Assembly: GCA_026986775.1 (NCBI GenBank)
Contig: JALSNX010000003.1
Location: forward strand, 62,001-126,000
From: Caldifarciminota bacterium
Lineage (GTDB): Bacteria > Hydrothermota > Hydrothermia > UBA1063 > CAJXJZ01
Reading direction: 5' to 3'
DNA length: 64,000 bases
Part shown: piece after piece, positions 33,907 to 43,548 of the stretch
Layout: every line of letters begins with the position of its first letter
Numbering within the stretch: the first letter of the stretch is position 1
The notes under the pieces: generated by a model
Told to the model about the DNA's origin: nothing
Databases searched by the model: none
Seen by the model: the letters and a program-made list of their open reading frames with translations, nothing else
Translations under genes and position numbers: made by a program

Positions 33907-35468
33907 AGGCTAAAAAGGAACTTGTAATACTGTTTCTGGTTGTTTTTACAACCGGATTATTCAGTGGTGCATTGATTGCAGGCCAGAATTCCAGAAAGTA
34001 TGATACAAGAAAGATGTATGAACTCTATTTCAAAACACTGGATAGGATTACCAACTACTACGTGGATTCCGTACAGGAAGGACAACTCATTGAGAAATCA
34101 CTTGAAACCCTTGTTAATTCCCTTGACCCCTTTTCAGAGTTTATGACGCCTGATGAATCAAAGGATTTTCAGATTCACACCAGCGGGGCGTTCGGTGGAA
34201 TTGGTATTCAGATTGGACTCAGGGACAACTGGTTAACAGTAATCGCACCCATTGATGGAACTCCGGCAAAAAAGGTTGGACTTATGGCAGGTGATAGAAT
34301 AATAGAGATTAATGGAAAGTCAACAAAGGGCTGGAAACTCTCAAAAGCCGTTAAGGTTTTGCGTGGAGACCCGGGAACTAAAGTAAAAATAAAGGTTCTC
34401 AGGAAAGGAGTGGATAAACCACTTGAGTTTGAAATTACGAGAGCCATTATTAAGATAAAAAGTGTCCCATTTTATACGGTGTTGAAGGATGGGATTGGAT
34501 ACGTCAGGTTCACAGAATTTATGAATAATTCAAGTATTCAACTAAAAGATGCCCTTTTAGACCTGAAGGCGAAAGGTGCAAAGAAATTTATCATTGATTT
34601 GAGAACAAATCCGGGTGGGCTTCTGAGAGAGGCTGTAAAAACCGCATCTCTTTTCCTTGAACCGGGAAAATTGGTGGTAAGTACAAGAGGAAGGATACCG
34701 AGCTCCGTTGAGGTGGATACGAGCGTAAATATGGGAGGGGATTTTACAGACTCGCCTGTTCTTGTGCTGGTGGACAGGGGGTCAGCAAGCGCCTCTGAGA
34801 TTGTTTCAGGAGCATTGCAGGACTGGGACAGGGGAATAATTATGGGAGATACCACGTTTGGTAAGGGGTCTGTTCAGAGGCTGTTTCCTCTTGATTATGG
34901 ATATATCCTGAAGATAACCATTGCCAAATACTATACACCATCAGGAAGATGTATCCACAGAAGCAGGTGGCAGGGTTTTCTTGAGGAGGATATGGATACT
35001 ACGAAAAACAAAAAGATATTTCATACTCTGATACTTAAAAGACCTGTGTATTCTGGAGGTGGTATATCGCCGGATATATATGTGGCACCTGATACAATGG
35101 GTGGTGTTATCGCCAGACTGCTTTCAAAGTCTGCGTTCTTCAATTTTGCTGTGGAATACAAGGTCAAACACGGCAGTATTCCTGAGAATTTTGAGGTGGA
35201 CAGCAAGATGCTTGCAGAGTTCAAGGCTTTTCTTAAAAAGAACAAAATAAAGATTAAGGATTATGAATTCAGGGAAAACCTTGACCTCATTAAGAGGGCG
35301 CTGGGAACCAATATAGCCGAGGTTTACTTCGGAGAGAAAGGCAGATACAGTTATCTTGTATCACATGACCCCATGGTGAAAAAAGCAATAAGAGTTCTAT
35401 CGGGGATTAATAGCGTAAGAGATTTGAGGAGTTTTTTGAAGTCTCATACAGAGGATAATGAAAAGTAA
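33903..35468 (+). CDS. ctp: C-terminal processing protease (S41 family)
   Basis: A 521-residue exported serine protease. It has an N-terminal signal or anchor (residues ~7-27), a PDZ domain (~85-170, GGIGIQIGLRDNWLTV), and the catalytic domain with Ser in GSASASEIVSGAL (~296) and Lys in TTFGKGSVQRLF (~321). It trims proteins in the periplasm. It overlaps tmk by 4 bases and dnaE by 11 bases. Confidence 0.93.
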   Translation: MKAKKELVILFLVVFTTGLFSGALIAGQNSRKYDTRKMYELYFKTLDRITNYYVDSVQEGQLIEKSLETLVNSLDPFSEFMTPDESKDFQIHTSGAFGGIGIQIGLRDNWLTVIAPIDGTPAKKVGLMAGDRIIEINGKSTKGWKLSKAVKVLRGDPGTKVKIKVLRKGVDKPLEFEITRAIIKIKSVPFYTVLKDGIGYVRFTEFMNNSSIQLKDALLDLKAKGAKKFIIDLRTNPGGLLREAVKTASLFLEPGKLVVSTRGRIPSSVEVDTSVNMGGDFTDSPVLVLVDRGSASASEIVSGALQDWDRGIIMGDTTFGKGSVQRLFPLDYGYILKITIAKYYTPSGRCIHRSRWQGFLEEDMDTTKNKKIFHTLILKRPVYSGGGISPDIYVAPDTMGGVIARLLSKSAFFNFAVEYKVKHGSIPENFEVDSKMLAEFKAFLKKNKIKIKDYEFRENLDLIKRALGTNIAEVYFGEKGRYSYLVSHDPMVKKAIRVLSGINSVRDLRSFLKSHTEDNEK

Positions 35469-38400
35469 GAATTTCGTTCATCTGCACGTTCATTCTGAAT
35501 ACTCTCTATTAGATGGTGTAATCCATGTTAAGGACCTTGTAAAGCGTGCTAAAGAACTGGGATTTCCTGCTGTTGCACTTACCGACCACGGTAACATGTT
35601 TGGTTTTGTTGAGTTCTATAAGTATGCAAAGGATGCTGGCATTAAGCCCATCATAGGAATGGAATCTTACATAGCGGCAAAATCAAGATTGGAAAAGAAA
35701 TCTGAGGATAATCCAACCTATCATCTTACACTGTTGGCAATAAATAACACGGGTCTTAAAAATCTCATGTATCTCAGTTCCAAGGCCTTTACCGAGGGAT
35801 TCTTTCAAAGGCCACGAATTGATAAGGAACTTTTATCTGGAAGAACAGAAGGACTTGTTGCACTTTCAGGCTGCATTCAGGGAGAAATTCCTCAGCATGT
35901 GTTAAAGGGGGATATGGATGGTGCTAAAAAAGCGCTTTCTGATTATATAGACCTTTTTGGAAAGGATAATTTCTTTCTTGAGATTCAGAACGTTGGCATA
36001 CCTGAAAATATTGAAGCCAATAAAGGGCTTATTGAACTTGCTGCAAAATACGATGTTGGTCTTGTTGCCACAAACGATGTTCATTTTCTGAAAAAGGAAG
36101 ATAGAATCCTTCAGGACATAGTGATATGCATTCAGACAGGAAGGTTGCTGGAGGATGAGACAAGAACATTAAAAGCAGAAACAGAGAATATATACTTAAG
36201 AAGCGCAGAGGAAATGTGGGAACTTTTTGGTGAGATTCCTGAAGCATTGAATAATACACTTGAAATTGCAGAGAGAGCTGAAATCAACCTGACACTTGAT
36301 GCTTCAAAGGTTCATCTTCCGGATTTTGAGTTGCCCGAGGGCTATACTGATTCTTTCCACTATCTTAAAGACCTTGCAGAGCGAGGGCTTTATGAGCGAT
36401 TTTCCGGTAGCCCACCACGTGAATATAAAGAGAGATTAAAGAGCGAACTTGAAATCATTGACAGAATGGGTTATGCCGGATATTTCCTTATTATCTGGGA
36501 CCTTGTTAGTGCAGCAAAGAAAATGGGAATACCTGTAGGCCCGGGAAGGGGCTCTGCTGTAGGCTCACTTGTTTTATACAGTCTGGGTATTACAGAGGTT
36601 GACCCGATAAAATACAAACTCATTTTTGAAAGATTTCTGAATCCCGAGAGGGTGTCTCCACCGGATGTTGATATAGACATTTCGGATATTCTGAGGGAAA
36701 AACTCATTCAGTATGTGCGCAATAAGTATGGAAATGAGAGTGTTTCCCAGATAATAACATTCGGTCGTGCTCTTGCAAGGGCCATTATCAAGGATGTGGC
36801 AAGGGTAATGGGATACCCCTATAAAGAGGGAGATAAAATTTCAAAACTTATCCCACAGGGTATGAGTATAAAAGAGGCTCTTGAGACATCCGATGAACTT
36901 CGTGCCATATATGAAAGTGATGAAAAACATAAAAAACTGTTTGAGTATGCCATAAGGCTTGAAGGTCAAATAAGGAATACCTCTGTGCATGCAGCAGGAG
37001 TGGTTGTCGCACCGGGAAAACTCTACGAGCATGTGCCACTGTACAGAACCAAAGATGGAGATACCTCAACACAGGTTGATATGAAATCCCTTGAACTTCT
37101 GGGGCTTATGAAGGTTGACCTTCTGGGACTTCGGACACTTTCCATAATAAAAGAAACTGAGAGGCTTGTAAGAGAAAGGCATGACCCTGATTTCTCAATA
37201 GAGAAAATCCCTCTTGATGATAAAAAGACTTTTGAACTTTTGCAGAGAGGTGATACACTTGGTGTCTTTCAGTTAGAATCACGTGGATTCAGGGATATTT
37301 TACGCAGACTGAAACCTGACAGGTTTGAAGACCTTATAGCAATTGTGGCTCTTTATAGACCTGGGCCCATTCAGTCCGGTATGCTTGAAAGTTATGTTAG
37401 AAGGAAGAGGGGAGAGGAAGAAATAGACTATTTCAGCCCCCAGCTGGAAGATATACTTAAAGAGACCTATGGGGTTATTGCCTATCAGGAACAGGTCATG
37501 CAGATTGCCTCAAAACTTGCAGGTTACTCCATGGGTGAGGCAGACCTTTTACGCCGTGCAATGGGTAAGAAGAAAGCAGAACTCATGCAGGAGCAGAGGG
37601 TTAAATTTATTGAAAAAGCCCGGAAGGTGGGAACTTCTCCTGACCTTGCAGCAGAGATATTTGACAAAATTGCTCCCTTTGCTGGATATGCTTTTAATAA
37701 ATCGCATTCTGCAGGTTATGCTCTTATATCTTACAGAACAGCCTATCTTAAAGCCCATTATCCTCTTGAATTCTTCGCAGCAAATATGACATTTGAAATG
37801 CACTCGCAGGATTCTCAGGCCAAGATACAGAATTTTATCAAGGAAGCTAAAAAGAAGAATGTTAAAGTTCTTTCTCCTGATATTAACAAAAGTCATTACG
37901 AATTTGTGGTTGAAGGGGATGGTATAAGGTTTGGCCTTGGAGGCATAAAAAATATAGGAAGGGCTGCTGTTGAAGTTATTCTCAAAGAGAGAGAAAAAGG
38001 TGAGTATAAGAACTTTATTGACTTTCTTGAGAGACTGTCAGAGAGTAAAAAGGTAAATAAAAAGACAGTTGAATCCCTTGTAAAAGCCGGTGCATTTGAC
38101 AGGTTTGATGAAAACAGGGCAAAACTGCTCAGAATATATGAAGAATTTCAGAAAAGACCCAGGAAAAAGGAAATGCCTTCGCTCTTTGGTGAAATACAGA
38201 AGACGTCTTCAGCAGAATATGAGGTTGAAGATGTCCCGTTTTTAGATGACCAGAAACTGTCTTATGAAAAGGAGGTGCTTGGCTTTTTCTTCTCTCAGAG
38301 TCCTCTTGACAGGTACTCGTTTGTGGAGTTTCTGCCACACATAGAAGATATAAAAATGTCGGAACGCTTGAAGGTGCTTGGGTTCATACTTTCCAAAAAA

Positions 38401-38844
38401 CAGAAAAAAAAGAGGAACAAAGAGTCTTCATACGGAATTATCAGGGTATATGTAAACGGTGGAGAAATAGAGGTGCTTGCCTTTAACGACACATGGGCAG
38501 AGTATAAGGATAGGATACAGGAGGATAGACTGTATATCATAGAGGGTGATGTGAGAGTGGAGAGCGAAGGGGTTAAGATGTTTTTGAGAAATGCTCAACC
38601 CGTTGGTGAAAAGGTAGAAAAGTTTGTAAAAGGGGTTCTTGTTAGAATAGACCATGTTAAAATAGATGATGAGACTATAAAAATCCTTAAAAACAGAGTT
38701 GAAAGAGAAAGGGGCTATCCCCTGTATGTGAATGTTAATGGAGGAATGTTTGTTGCTGATGGATTCTATGTGCCCCTTTCTTCGGATGTGTTCAGGGATA
38801 TTGAGAGTGCTCCCGGTGTGGAAAGGGTGATGATACTATTTTAG
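35458..38844 (+). CDS. dnaE: DNA polymerase III alpha subunit
   Basis: The replicative polymerase, 1128 residues. The N-terminal PHP domain (VHLHVHSEYSLLDGVI, LTDHGNMFG) keeps its metal ligands. The palm carries GPGRGSAVGSLVLY and the catalytic PDVDIDISD (~residue 402). Later motifs are TSVHAAGVVVAP and AFNKSHSAGYALISYRTAYLKAHYP, and the C-terminal region has an OB fold. It ends the long plus-strand run and overlaps the convergent mfd by 4 bases. Confidence 0.96.
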   Translation: MKSKNFVHLHVHSEYSLLDGVIHVKDLVKRAKELGFPAVALTDHGNMFGFVEFYKYAKDAGIKPIIGMESYIAAKSRLEKKSEDNPTYHLTLLAINNTGLKNLMYLSSKAFTEGFFQRPRIDKELLSGRTEGLVALSGCIQGEIPQHVLKGDMDGAKKALSDYIDLFGKDNFFLEIQNVGIPENIEANKGLIELAAKYDVGLVATNDVHFLKKEDRILQDIVICIQTGRLLEDETRTLKAETENIYLRSAEEMWELFGEIPEALNNTLEIAERAEINLTLDASKVHLPDFELPEGYTDSFHYLKDLAERGLYERFSGSPPREYKERLKSELEIIDRMGYAGYFLIIWDLVSAAKKMGIPVGPGRGSAVGSLVLYSLGITEVDPIKYKLIFERFLNPERVSPPDVDIDISDILREKLIQYVRNKYGNESVSQIITFGRALARAIIKDVARVMGYPYKEGDKISKLIPQGMSIKEALETSDELRAIYESDEKHKKLFEYAIRLEGQIRNTSVHAAGVVVAPGKLYEHVPLYRTKDGDTSTQVDMKSLELLGLMKVDLLGLRTLSIIKETERLVRERHDPDFSIEKIPLDDKKTFELLQRGDTLGVFQLESRGFRDILRRLKPDRFEDLIAIVALYRPGPIQSGMLESYVRRKRGEEEIDYFSPQLEDILKETYGVIAYQEQVMQIASKLAGYSMGEADLLRRAMGKKKAELMQEQRVKFIEKARKVGTSPDLAAEIFDKIAPFAGYAFNKSHSAGYALISYRTAYLKAHYPLEFFAANMTFEMHSQDSQAKIQNFIKEAKKKNVKVLSPDINKSHYEFVVEGDGIRFGLGGIKNIGRAAVEVILKEREKGEYKNFIDFLERLSESKKVNKKTVESLVKAGAFDRFDENRAKLLRIYEEFQKRPRKKEMPSLFGEIQKTSSAEYEVEDVPFLDDQKLSYEKEVLGFFFSQSPLDRYSFVEFLPHIEDIKMSERLKVLGFILSKKQKKKRNKESSYGIIRVYVNGGEIEVLAFNDTWAEYKDRIQEDRLYIIEGDVRVESEGVKMFLRNAQPVGEKVEKFVKGVLVRIDHVKIDDETIKILKNRVERERGYPLYVNVNGGMFVADGFYVPLSSDVFRDIESAPGVERVMILF

Positions 38845-41606
38845 GTGTTATTCTGACTTTCAACTATTTCAAGGTAGAGGTTTAAGAGTTTTTCAGGTGT
38901 CAGTTTTGAAAGTGTGAGAGTACCTTGTCGTGGTGATTTAAGCGTAACGTTATTTTTTGATACGTTTATAAAAATCACATCTGTGTGCTCTCTGAAAAGG
39001 ATTTTTAGACTCATGCCGTAGAGGAATTCTTGAAGTTCGTCCGGTAATGGTCCAAATCTATCTTTTAGCTCCATGGATATTTTTTCAAGGTCTTTTAAGC
39101 TCTTTGCCTCGGATAATTGAGTGTAAAAGCCAATTCTCGTTGTATCATCTTCTATGTAGGATTCAGGTATATAGGCCTTCTCTGAAAACATAAGGTCTAT
39201 TTCCCTGTGCTTTTTCCCTTCAAGCTCAGAGATTGCCATCTCAAGCAATTTGAAAAACATTGATGGTCCAACGGTTTCAATAAATCCATGTTGTTCTTTT
39301 CCCAGCAGGTTGCCCGCTCCCCTTATTTCCATATCCTTAAGAGCTATCTGAAACCCGGCACCAAGATGATGGTATCTTTTTATTGTGTCAAGTCTTTTCA
39401 GTGCATTTTTTGATATTTTTCTGGGTACCAGGAAGTATGCGTATCCTTCTGTATCTCCACGTCCCACACGTCCTCTTAATTGATGGAGGTCAGCAAGTCC
39501 AAAAAGATGAGCATTTTCTATTATAATCGTGTTCGCACGGGGAAAGTCAACACCTGTTTCCATGATTGCAGTTGAGAGAAGCACGTCTGTATCTCCTGTA
39601 TAAAAATCCATGAGTATTTTTTCAAGTTTTAGAGGCGAGAGCCTTCCGTGTGCCACCTGAATTTTAATTTCCGGGAGCAGTTTTTTTAATCTCTCCTCCA
39701 CGCGGTGTATGTCATGAATTCTGTTATGGATGTAAAAGACCTTTCCACCTCTATTAAGTTCAAACAATATTGCCTCTTTAATGATTTTTTCGTCCACAGG
39801 ACCAACGTAGGTTTTAACAGCCTCCCTTCCCAGAGGTGGAGTTTCTATTATGGAAAGGTCGTATATTTTACCCAGACTCATATTGAGGGTTCTGGGTATG
39901 GGGGTTGCAGTTAACCTGAGGGTGTCAATGGCAGGGTATTTTTTTCTAAGTATCTCTTTGTCCTTCACCCCGAACTTGTGTTCCTCGTCTATTATCAAAA
40001 GTCCAAGATTCTTAAATTCAATTTCACGTCTCAACACGTAATGGGTAGATATTAAAATGTCGCATTTACCCTCTTTCACTTCTCTGGCAATCCTTTCAAG
40101 TTCCTTGCGTGATGCAAATCTTGATGCCATTCTCACAGAAATACCGTATTTTTCAAGCCTTTTTTTAAAGAGATTGTAGTGCTGAAGGGCAAGTGGAGTT
40201 GTAGGAACAAGCAAAAGGACCTGCCTTGAGTTTGCCACAACCCGTGCACATGCTCTTATGGCCACTTCAGTTTTACCAAACCCTACATCACCAGCAATAA
40301 GTCTATCCATTAAATTTGGACTTTCAAGGTCACGGAGTACGTCCTCTATTGCCCGTTTCTGGTCTTCTGTTTCAATATAGGGAAAATCAAGAGCAATGCG
40401 TTCTTCTATTTCTGAAACCGGTGGATACGGCTTTTTGGTAAGTTTTTTCCTCTGGGCATGTATTTTGAGTATATCCCTTGCAAGTTTGTATGCCTTTATT
40501 TCTATGCGCAGTCTTCTCTTTTTCCATGTCTCTCTGGAAAGATAGGAAAGATGCACGTTTTCCCTGTCTATATTGAATCGTTCTATGAGGTGAAAATTAT
40601 GCGTTGGAACATCAAGGTATCCGTCTCTGAAAATGAGTCTTGCACAATCATATTCTTTGCCAAATGCCCTGCATCTTATAAGGCCATCAAATCTGGCAAT
40701 CCCATAATCAAGATGCACCACGTATTCACCTTTTTGAAAGGTTCTTTTGATCTCTGTCCTTGTGTGGCGCACTTTCCTTCTTTTTCTGTAAAGAGGAAAT
40801 AGCATGAGCTCGGTGAATACAGCTATTTTCTGTTCCTCATCAACAAAGCCCTCTTCTATGAGCCCTATATGTATTTCTGCTGGAAGTATTTCACTGTATC
40901 TTTTCCCTCTCTCCCGTTCAATGGTATAGAAAAGAACACGATAACCTTTTGTAATATAATGATTCATGGCAGAGATTAACTCTTTAAAGTCCGCGTACCT
41001 CAGGGGTAGTGGCTTTACATAAGAGACGGTTTTCTCTTCTGGGATAAATTCTACTATCTGGGGTTTTGATGTATTGCCCGGTATGTAAAGACTATTGATT
41101 TTTCTTATTGTTTTCTGTGTGTCCTCTCTGAAGATTCTTATGCCCTCAACCCTGTCTCCAAAAAATTCCAGTCTTACAGGATGAGGCTCTGTATAAGGAA
41201 AAATATCCAGTATTCCTCCACGTTTTGAAAACTCTCCCGCTTTTTCAACATAGTCAACATGCGTATAATCAAGGTCAACTAACATTTTCAGAAGATGCTC
41301 CATTTTGAAAGTAGAACCTGTCTTTATGATTTCATACGATAGTCCCTGTATTTCCTTATGTGTGTAGTTGTCCAGAACAATAAGAACTCTGTTGTCGGGT
41401 GTTTTAATGGGAAGCCGAATCTGGTTTTTACAGGTGAATACAGAAAAGTTGTCAAAGTAGGTGAGCGATTCTACGACAGAAGAAGATAAAGAGCCTTTTT
41501 TGATAAAACCCAGTTCTTTTATGTTATTTACTATTCTCAGTATCAGGTACCCCGCAGGTACCAGAAGGGGTAAAGTTATACGTTGAAATTCAGAATCACT
41601 CTCCAA
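38841..41606 (-). CDS. mfd: Transcription-repair coupling factor Mfd, short form
   Basis: A 921-residue translocase that removes stalled RNA polymerase and recruits UvrA. It keeps the GGILDIFPY region, the RNA-polymerase-interaction domain (GEYVVHLDYGIARFDGL), the SF2 helicase (AGDVGFGKTEVAIRA, IDEEHKFGVKDKE, TATPIPRTL, RVGRGDTEGYAYFLV) and a C-terminal TRCF domain. It is about 230 residues shorter than the E. coli protein, mostly through a reduced UvrB-like N-terminal part, as in some thermophile homologues. It overlaps the HEAT-protein gene by 11 bases. Confidence 0.93.
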   Translation of the reverse strand: MESDSEFQRITLPLLVPAGYLILRIVNNIKELGFIKKGSLSSSVVESLTYFDNFSVFTCKNQIRLPIKTPDNRVLIVLDNYTHKEIQGLSYEIIKTGSTFKMEHLLKMLVDLDYTHVDYVEKAGEFSKRGGILDIFPYTEPHPVRLEFFGDRVEGIRIFREDTQKTIRKINSLYIPGNTSKPQIVEFIPEEKTVSYVKPLPLRYADFKELISAMNHYITKGYRVLFYTIERERGKRYSEILPAEIHIGLIEEGFVDEEQKIAVFTELMLFPLYRKRRKVRHTRTEIKRTFQKGEYVVHLDYGIARFDGLIRCRAFGKEYDCARLIFRDGYLDVPTHNFHLIERFNIDRENVHLSYLSRETWKKRRLRIEIKAYKLARDILKIHAQRKKLTKKPYPPVSEIEERIALDFPYIETEDQKRAIEDVLRDLESPNLMDRLIAGDVGFGKTEVAIRACARVVANSRQVLLLVPTTPLALQHYNLFKKRLEKYGISVRMASRFASRKELERIAREVKEGKCDILISTHYVLRREIEFKNLGLLIIDEEHKFGVKDKEILRKKYPAIDTLRLTATPIPRTLNMSLGKIYDLSIIETPPLGREAVKTYVGPVDEKIIKEAILFELNRGGKVFYIHNRIHDIHRVEERLKKLLPEIKIQVAHGRLSPLKLEKILMDFYTGDTDVLLSTAIMETGVDFPRANTIIIENAHLFGLADLHQLRGRVGRGDTEGYAYFLVPRKISKNALKRLDTIKRYHHLGAGFQIALKDMEIRGAGNLLGKEQHGFIETVGPSMFFKLLEMAISELEGKKHREIDLMFSEKAYIPESYIEDDTTRIGFYTQLSEAKSLKDLEKISMELKDRFGPLPDELQEFLYGMSLKILFREHTDVIFINVSKNNVTLKSPRQGTLTLSKLTPEKLLNLYLEIVESQNNT

Positions 41607-42090
41607 CTTTTAAAATCACATCCAGAAGGTCAAACTCTTTAAATTCTTTAAGGTTGTTTTCTAAGAGAACGAGGTCGTCCTGAGTTAATTTTTCACGCAA
41701 TGAAGGATATTTTTTTATAAGTTTTACCACGGCAACACTTGCTTCCTGTCTTACTGTTCTGTTTTTTGAGTTAATGTAATGTCTAATTTTGTCAAAATCT
41801 TCTGCTTCTCCCACTTCACCGATAATGTAGATGGCAGCTGACCGTACATACCAGAATCTTTCTTCAAGTAGCGGTCTTATATCAGGTAGAATTTCCTTTC
41901 CAAAGGCACACAATGCCCGTTTTACTTTATCTCTGAGATGCCAGCTTTCAGAATGGATAAGTTCTAAAAGTTTATCTTTGTTTTTTTCTTTTAAAAGAAT
42001 GTCAACAGCATCCAGTCTGTCAAGTATATTCCTGGAATTTAAAAGTTTGCTTACAAGGTCTTCTCCATGGGGTTTTTGAGCTTTAGCCAT
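41596..42090 (-). CDS. HEAT-repeat protein of unknown function
   Basis: A 164-residue all-helical protein with three or four HEAT-like repeats (for example PLLEERFWYVRSAAIYIIGEVGE and NSKNRTVRQEASVAVVKLI). It has no signal peptide or catalytic motif, so a protein-binding scaffold is likely. It starts 40 bases inside obg and runs into mfd, so it is translated together with both. Confidence 0.78.
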   Translation of the reverse strand: MAKAQKPHGEDLVSKLLNSRNILDRLDAVDILLKEKNKDKLLELIHSESWHLRDKVKRALCAFGKEILPDIRPLLEERFWYVRSAAIYIIGEVGEAEDFDKIRHYINSKNRTVRQEASVAVVKLIKKYPSLREKLTQDDLVLLENNLKEFKEFDLLDVILKVGE

Positions 42091-43064
42091 TTGTTTATCA
42101 CCTCCGTGATTTTTTCAATATTTTCTCCCTTAAGGGCAGAAATATGATAGACCCTTTCTCCTGGAATTACAAGATGGCTTTTGTCTTTTACAAGGTCTAT
42201 TTTATTGAATACAACAATTCTGTCTTTCTCAAGGAGTGCGGGATTATAGTTCTTTAATTCATTTAAGAGTTTATAAAAATCATCAACTGGATGCTCTCTT
42301 GAGGCGTCAATAACAAAAATAAGGTGTCTGGTCCTTTCTATATGCCTTAAGAATGTAAGGCCAAGTCCCCTTCCGCTGGAAGCACCCTCAATAATTCCAG
42401 GAAGGTCGCAGAGTATAATCTTTTCGGCCTTTTCGTTTCTAAATACACCAAGATTTGGGGTAAGTGTGGTGAAAGGGTAACTGGCGCTTTTTACCCTGTT
42501 TCCTGTAATAGCCCTCAAAAGCGTGGATTTGCCACTGTTTGGAAAGCCAACAAGACCGATGTCTGCCAGATATTTTAGTTCAAGCCTTAACCTTCGTTTT
42601 TCTCCGGGTTTGCCCAATTCTCTTTTCCTTGGGGTTCTCTGTGTTGGAGTGGCAAATCTTGCATTGCCCCTTCCCCCTTTTCCTCCCCTGGCCAGTAAAA
42701 GTTTCTGTCCATGCTCAACTATTTCACCTATAACTTCCCCTGTTTCCCTGTCATAGAAAACAGTACCAAGAGGAACCTGTATAATGATATCTTTCCCCTT
42801 TCTCCCTCTGGCCTTTCTCTTACCCCCCGGAAGGCCGTCTTCAGCTTTATAATAACTTTTGTAGGTAAAATCCAGAAGTGTCTTTAAATGCTCATTACCA
42901 ACTGCATACACGTTTCCTCCACTGCCACCATCTCCACCATCAGGACCACCTTTTGGAACGTATTTTTCTCTTCTGAAGTGAATAACACCGTCTCCTCCTT
43001 TACCACCTTCCACAGTTATATCCACCACATCAACGAAGAATGAAGTTCTCTTTTTTTCTCCCAT
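42051..43064 (-). CDS. obg: Obg-family GTPase (CgtA)
   Basis: A 337-residue GTPase in ribosome assembly. The glycine-rich Obg domain covers ~1-165 (VEGGKGGDGVIHFRREKYVP, GGPDGGDGGSGG). The G domain has GFPNSGKSTLL, the switch TTLTPNLG, DLPGIIEGA, and NKIDL. The optional OCT C-terminal domain of some family members is absent. The ATG has no clear ribosome site. The downstream HEAT gene begins 40 bases before its end. Confidence 0.95.
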   Translation of the reverse strand: MGEKKRTSFFVDVVDITVEGGKGGDGVIHFRREKYVPKGGPDGGDGGSGGNVYAVGNEHLKTLLDFTYKSYYKAEDGLPGGKRKARGRKGKDIIIQVPLGTVFYDRETGEVIGEIVEHGQKLLLARGGKGGRGNARFATPTQRTPRKRELGKPGEKRRLRLELKYLADIGLVGFPNSGKSTLLRAITGNRVKSASYPFTTLTPNLGVFRNEKAEKIILCDLPGIIEGASSGRGLGLTFLRHIERTRHLIFVIDASREHPVDDFYKLLNELKNYNPALLEKDRIVVFNKIDLVKDKSHLVIPGERVYHISALKGENIEKITEVINKWLKLKNPMEKTL

Positions 43065-43084
43065 ACTATTTCTGCATACTGTTT

Positions 43085-43117
43085 AATAAAAACCCCAGAG
43101 AGCTGTGCTCTCTGGGG
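43085..43117 (-). terminator. Terminator of the ferredoxin gene
   Basis: The perfect 10-bp stem CCCCAGAGAG / CTCTCTGGGG has a five-base loop. On the minus strand it is followed by TTTTTATT. It lies between the ferredoxin and obg, both on the minus strand. Confidence 0.88.
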
Positions 43118-43158
43118 CAGGAGGGGGTGGTTGGATGGGGATAATGGTTAAAATCGAA

Positions 43159-43368
43159 TTAACATTCGTCGGAATCTTCAATCAAAATTGCCCCACCCGG
43201 GCACTGTTCAGCTGCTTCCTGAACATCGTCTCTATCGCCTGTACATTCCATTCCCTCTTTAACATGGGCAAGTCCATCGTCTCTCATCTCAAACACATCA
43301 GGTGCAATGTCAACGCATATTGCATCTCCCACGCAGAGTTCAGGGTCAATCATAACCTTCTTTCCCAT
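43159..43368 (-). CDS. Single-cluster [4Fe-4S] ferredoxin with Asp ligand
   Basis: A 69-residue electron carrier. Cluster ligands are Cys12-x2-Asp15-x2-Cys18 (ELCVGDAICVD) and Cys56 (EQCPGGAI). Without the initiator Met this gives C11, D14, C17, the exact arrangement of Pyrococcus furiosus ferredoxin, where Asp replaces the usual cysteine. APDVFEMRDDG after the motif also matches that type. Cys42 and the terminal Cys69 are extra, and the position of the Pyrococcus disulfide Cys21 is Ala here. AAAGGAGG precedes the ATG. It is a monocistronic unit with its own promoter and terminator. Confidence 0.92.
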   Translation of the reverse strand: MGKKVMIDPELCVGDAICVDIAPDVFEMRDDGLAHVKEGMECTGDRDDVQEAAEQCPGGAILIEDSDEC

Positions 43369-43397
43369 TATAATCCTCCTTTTGTTTGAGTACTAAA

Positions 43398-43426
43398 ATT
43401 ATACAACGAGGTGCGTGTTTTTTCAA
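43398..43426 (-). promoter_or_regulatory. Promoter of the ferredoxin gene
   Basis: On the minus strand TTGAAA (43426-43421), 17 bases, TATAAT (43403-43398). Both boxes are good. It lies about 30 bases upstream of the ATG, leaving space for the strong ribosome site. Confidence 0.78.
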
Positions 43427-43440
43427 TATTTCACACCTCT

Positions 43441-43454
43441 TTCAGTTAACTGAA
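43441..43454. promoter_or_regulatory. 14-base palindrome upstream of the ferredoxin promoter
   Basis: TTCAGTTAACTGAA is a perfect palindrome 15 bases upstream of the -35 box, an activator-like position. The rest of 43455-43548 up to the lipB stop shows nothing else. No regulator is assigned. Confidence 0.4.
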
Positions 43455-43548
43455 TCTCATATAAACTGTGAAGCAGTCGCTTCTATGTTTTTTTTGTAAA
43501 TAAGAACAAAACTTTCAGGATGCTCTTTTAAAAGGACAGATTCGTGCT

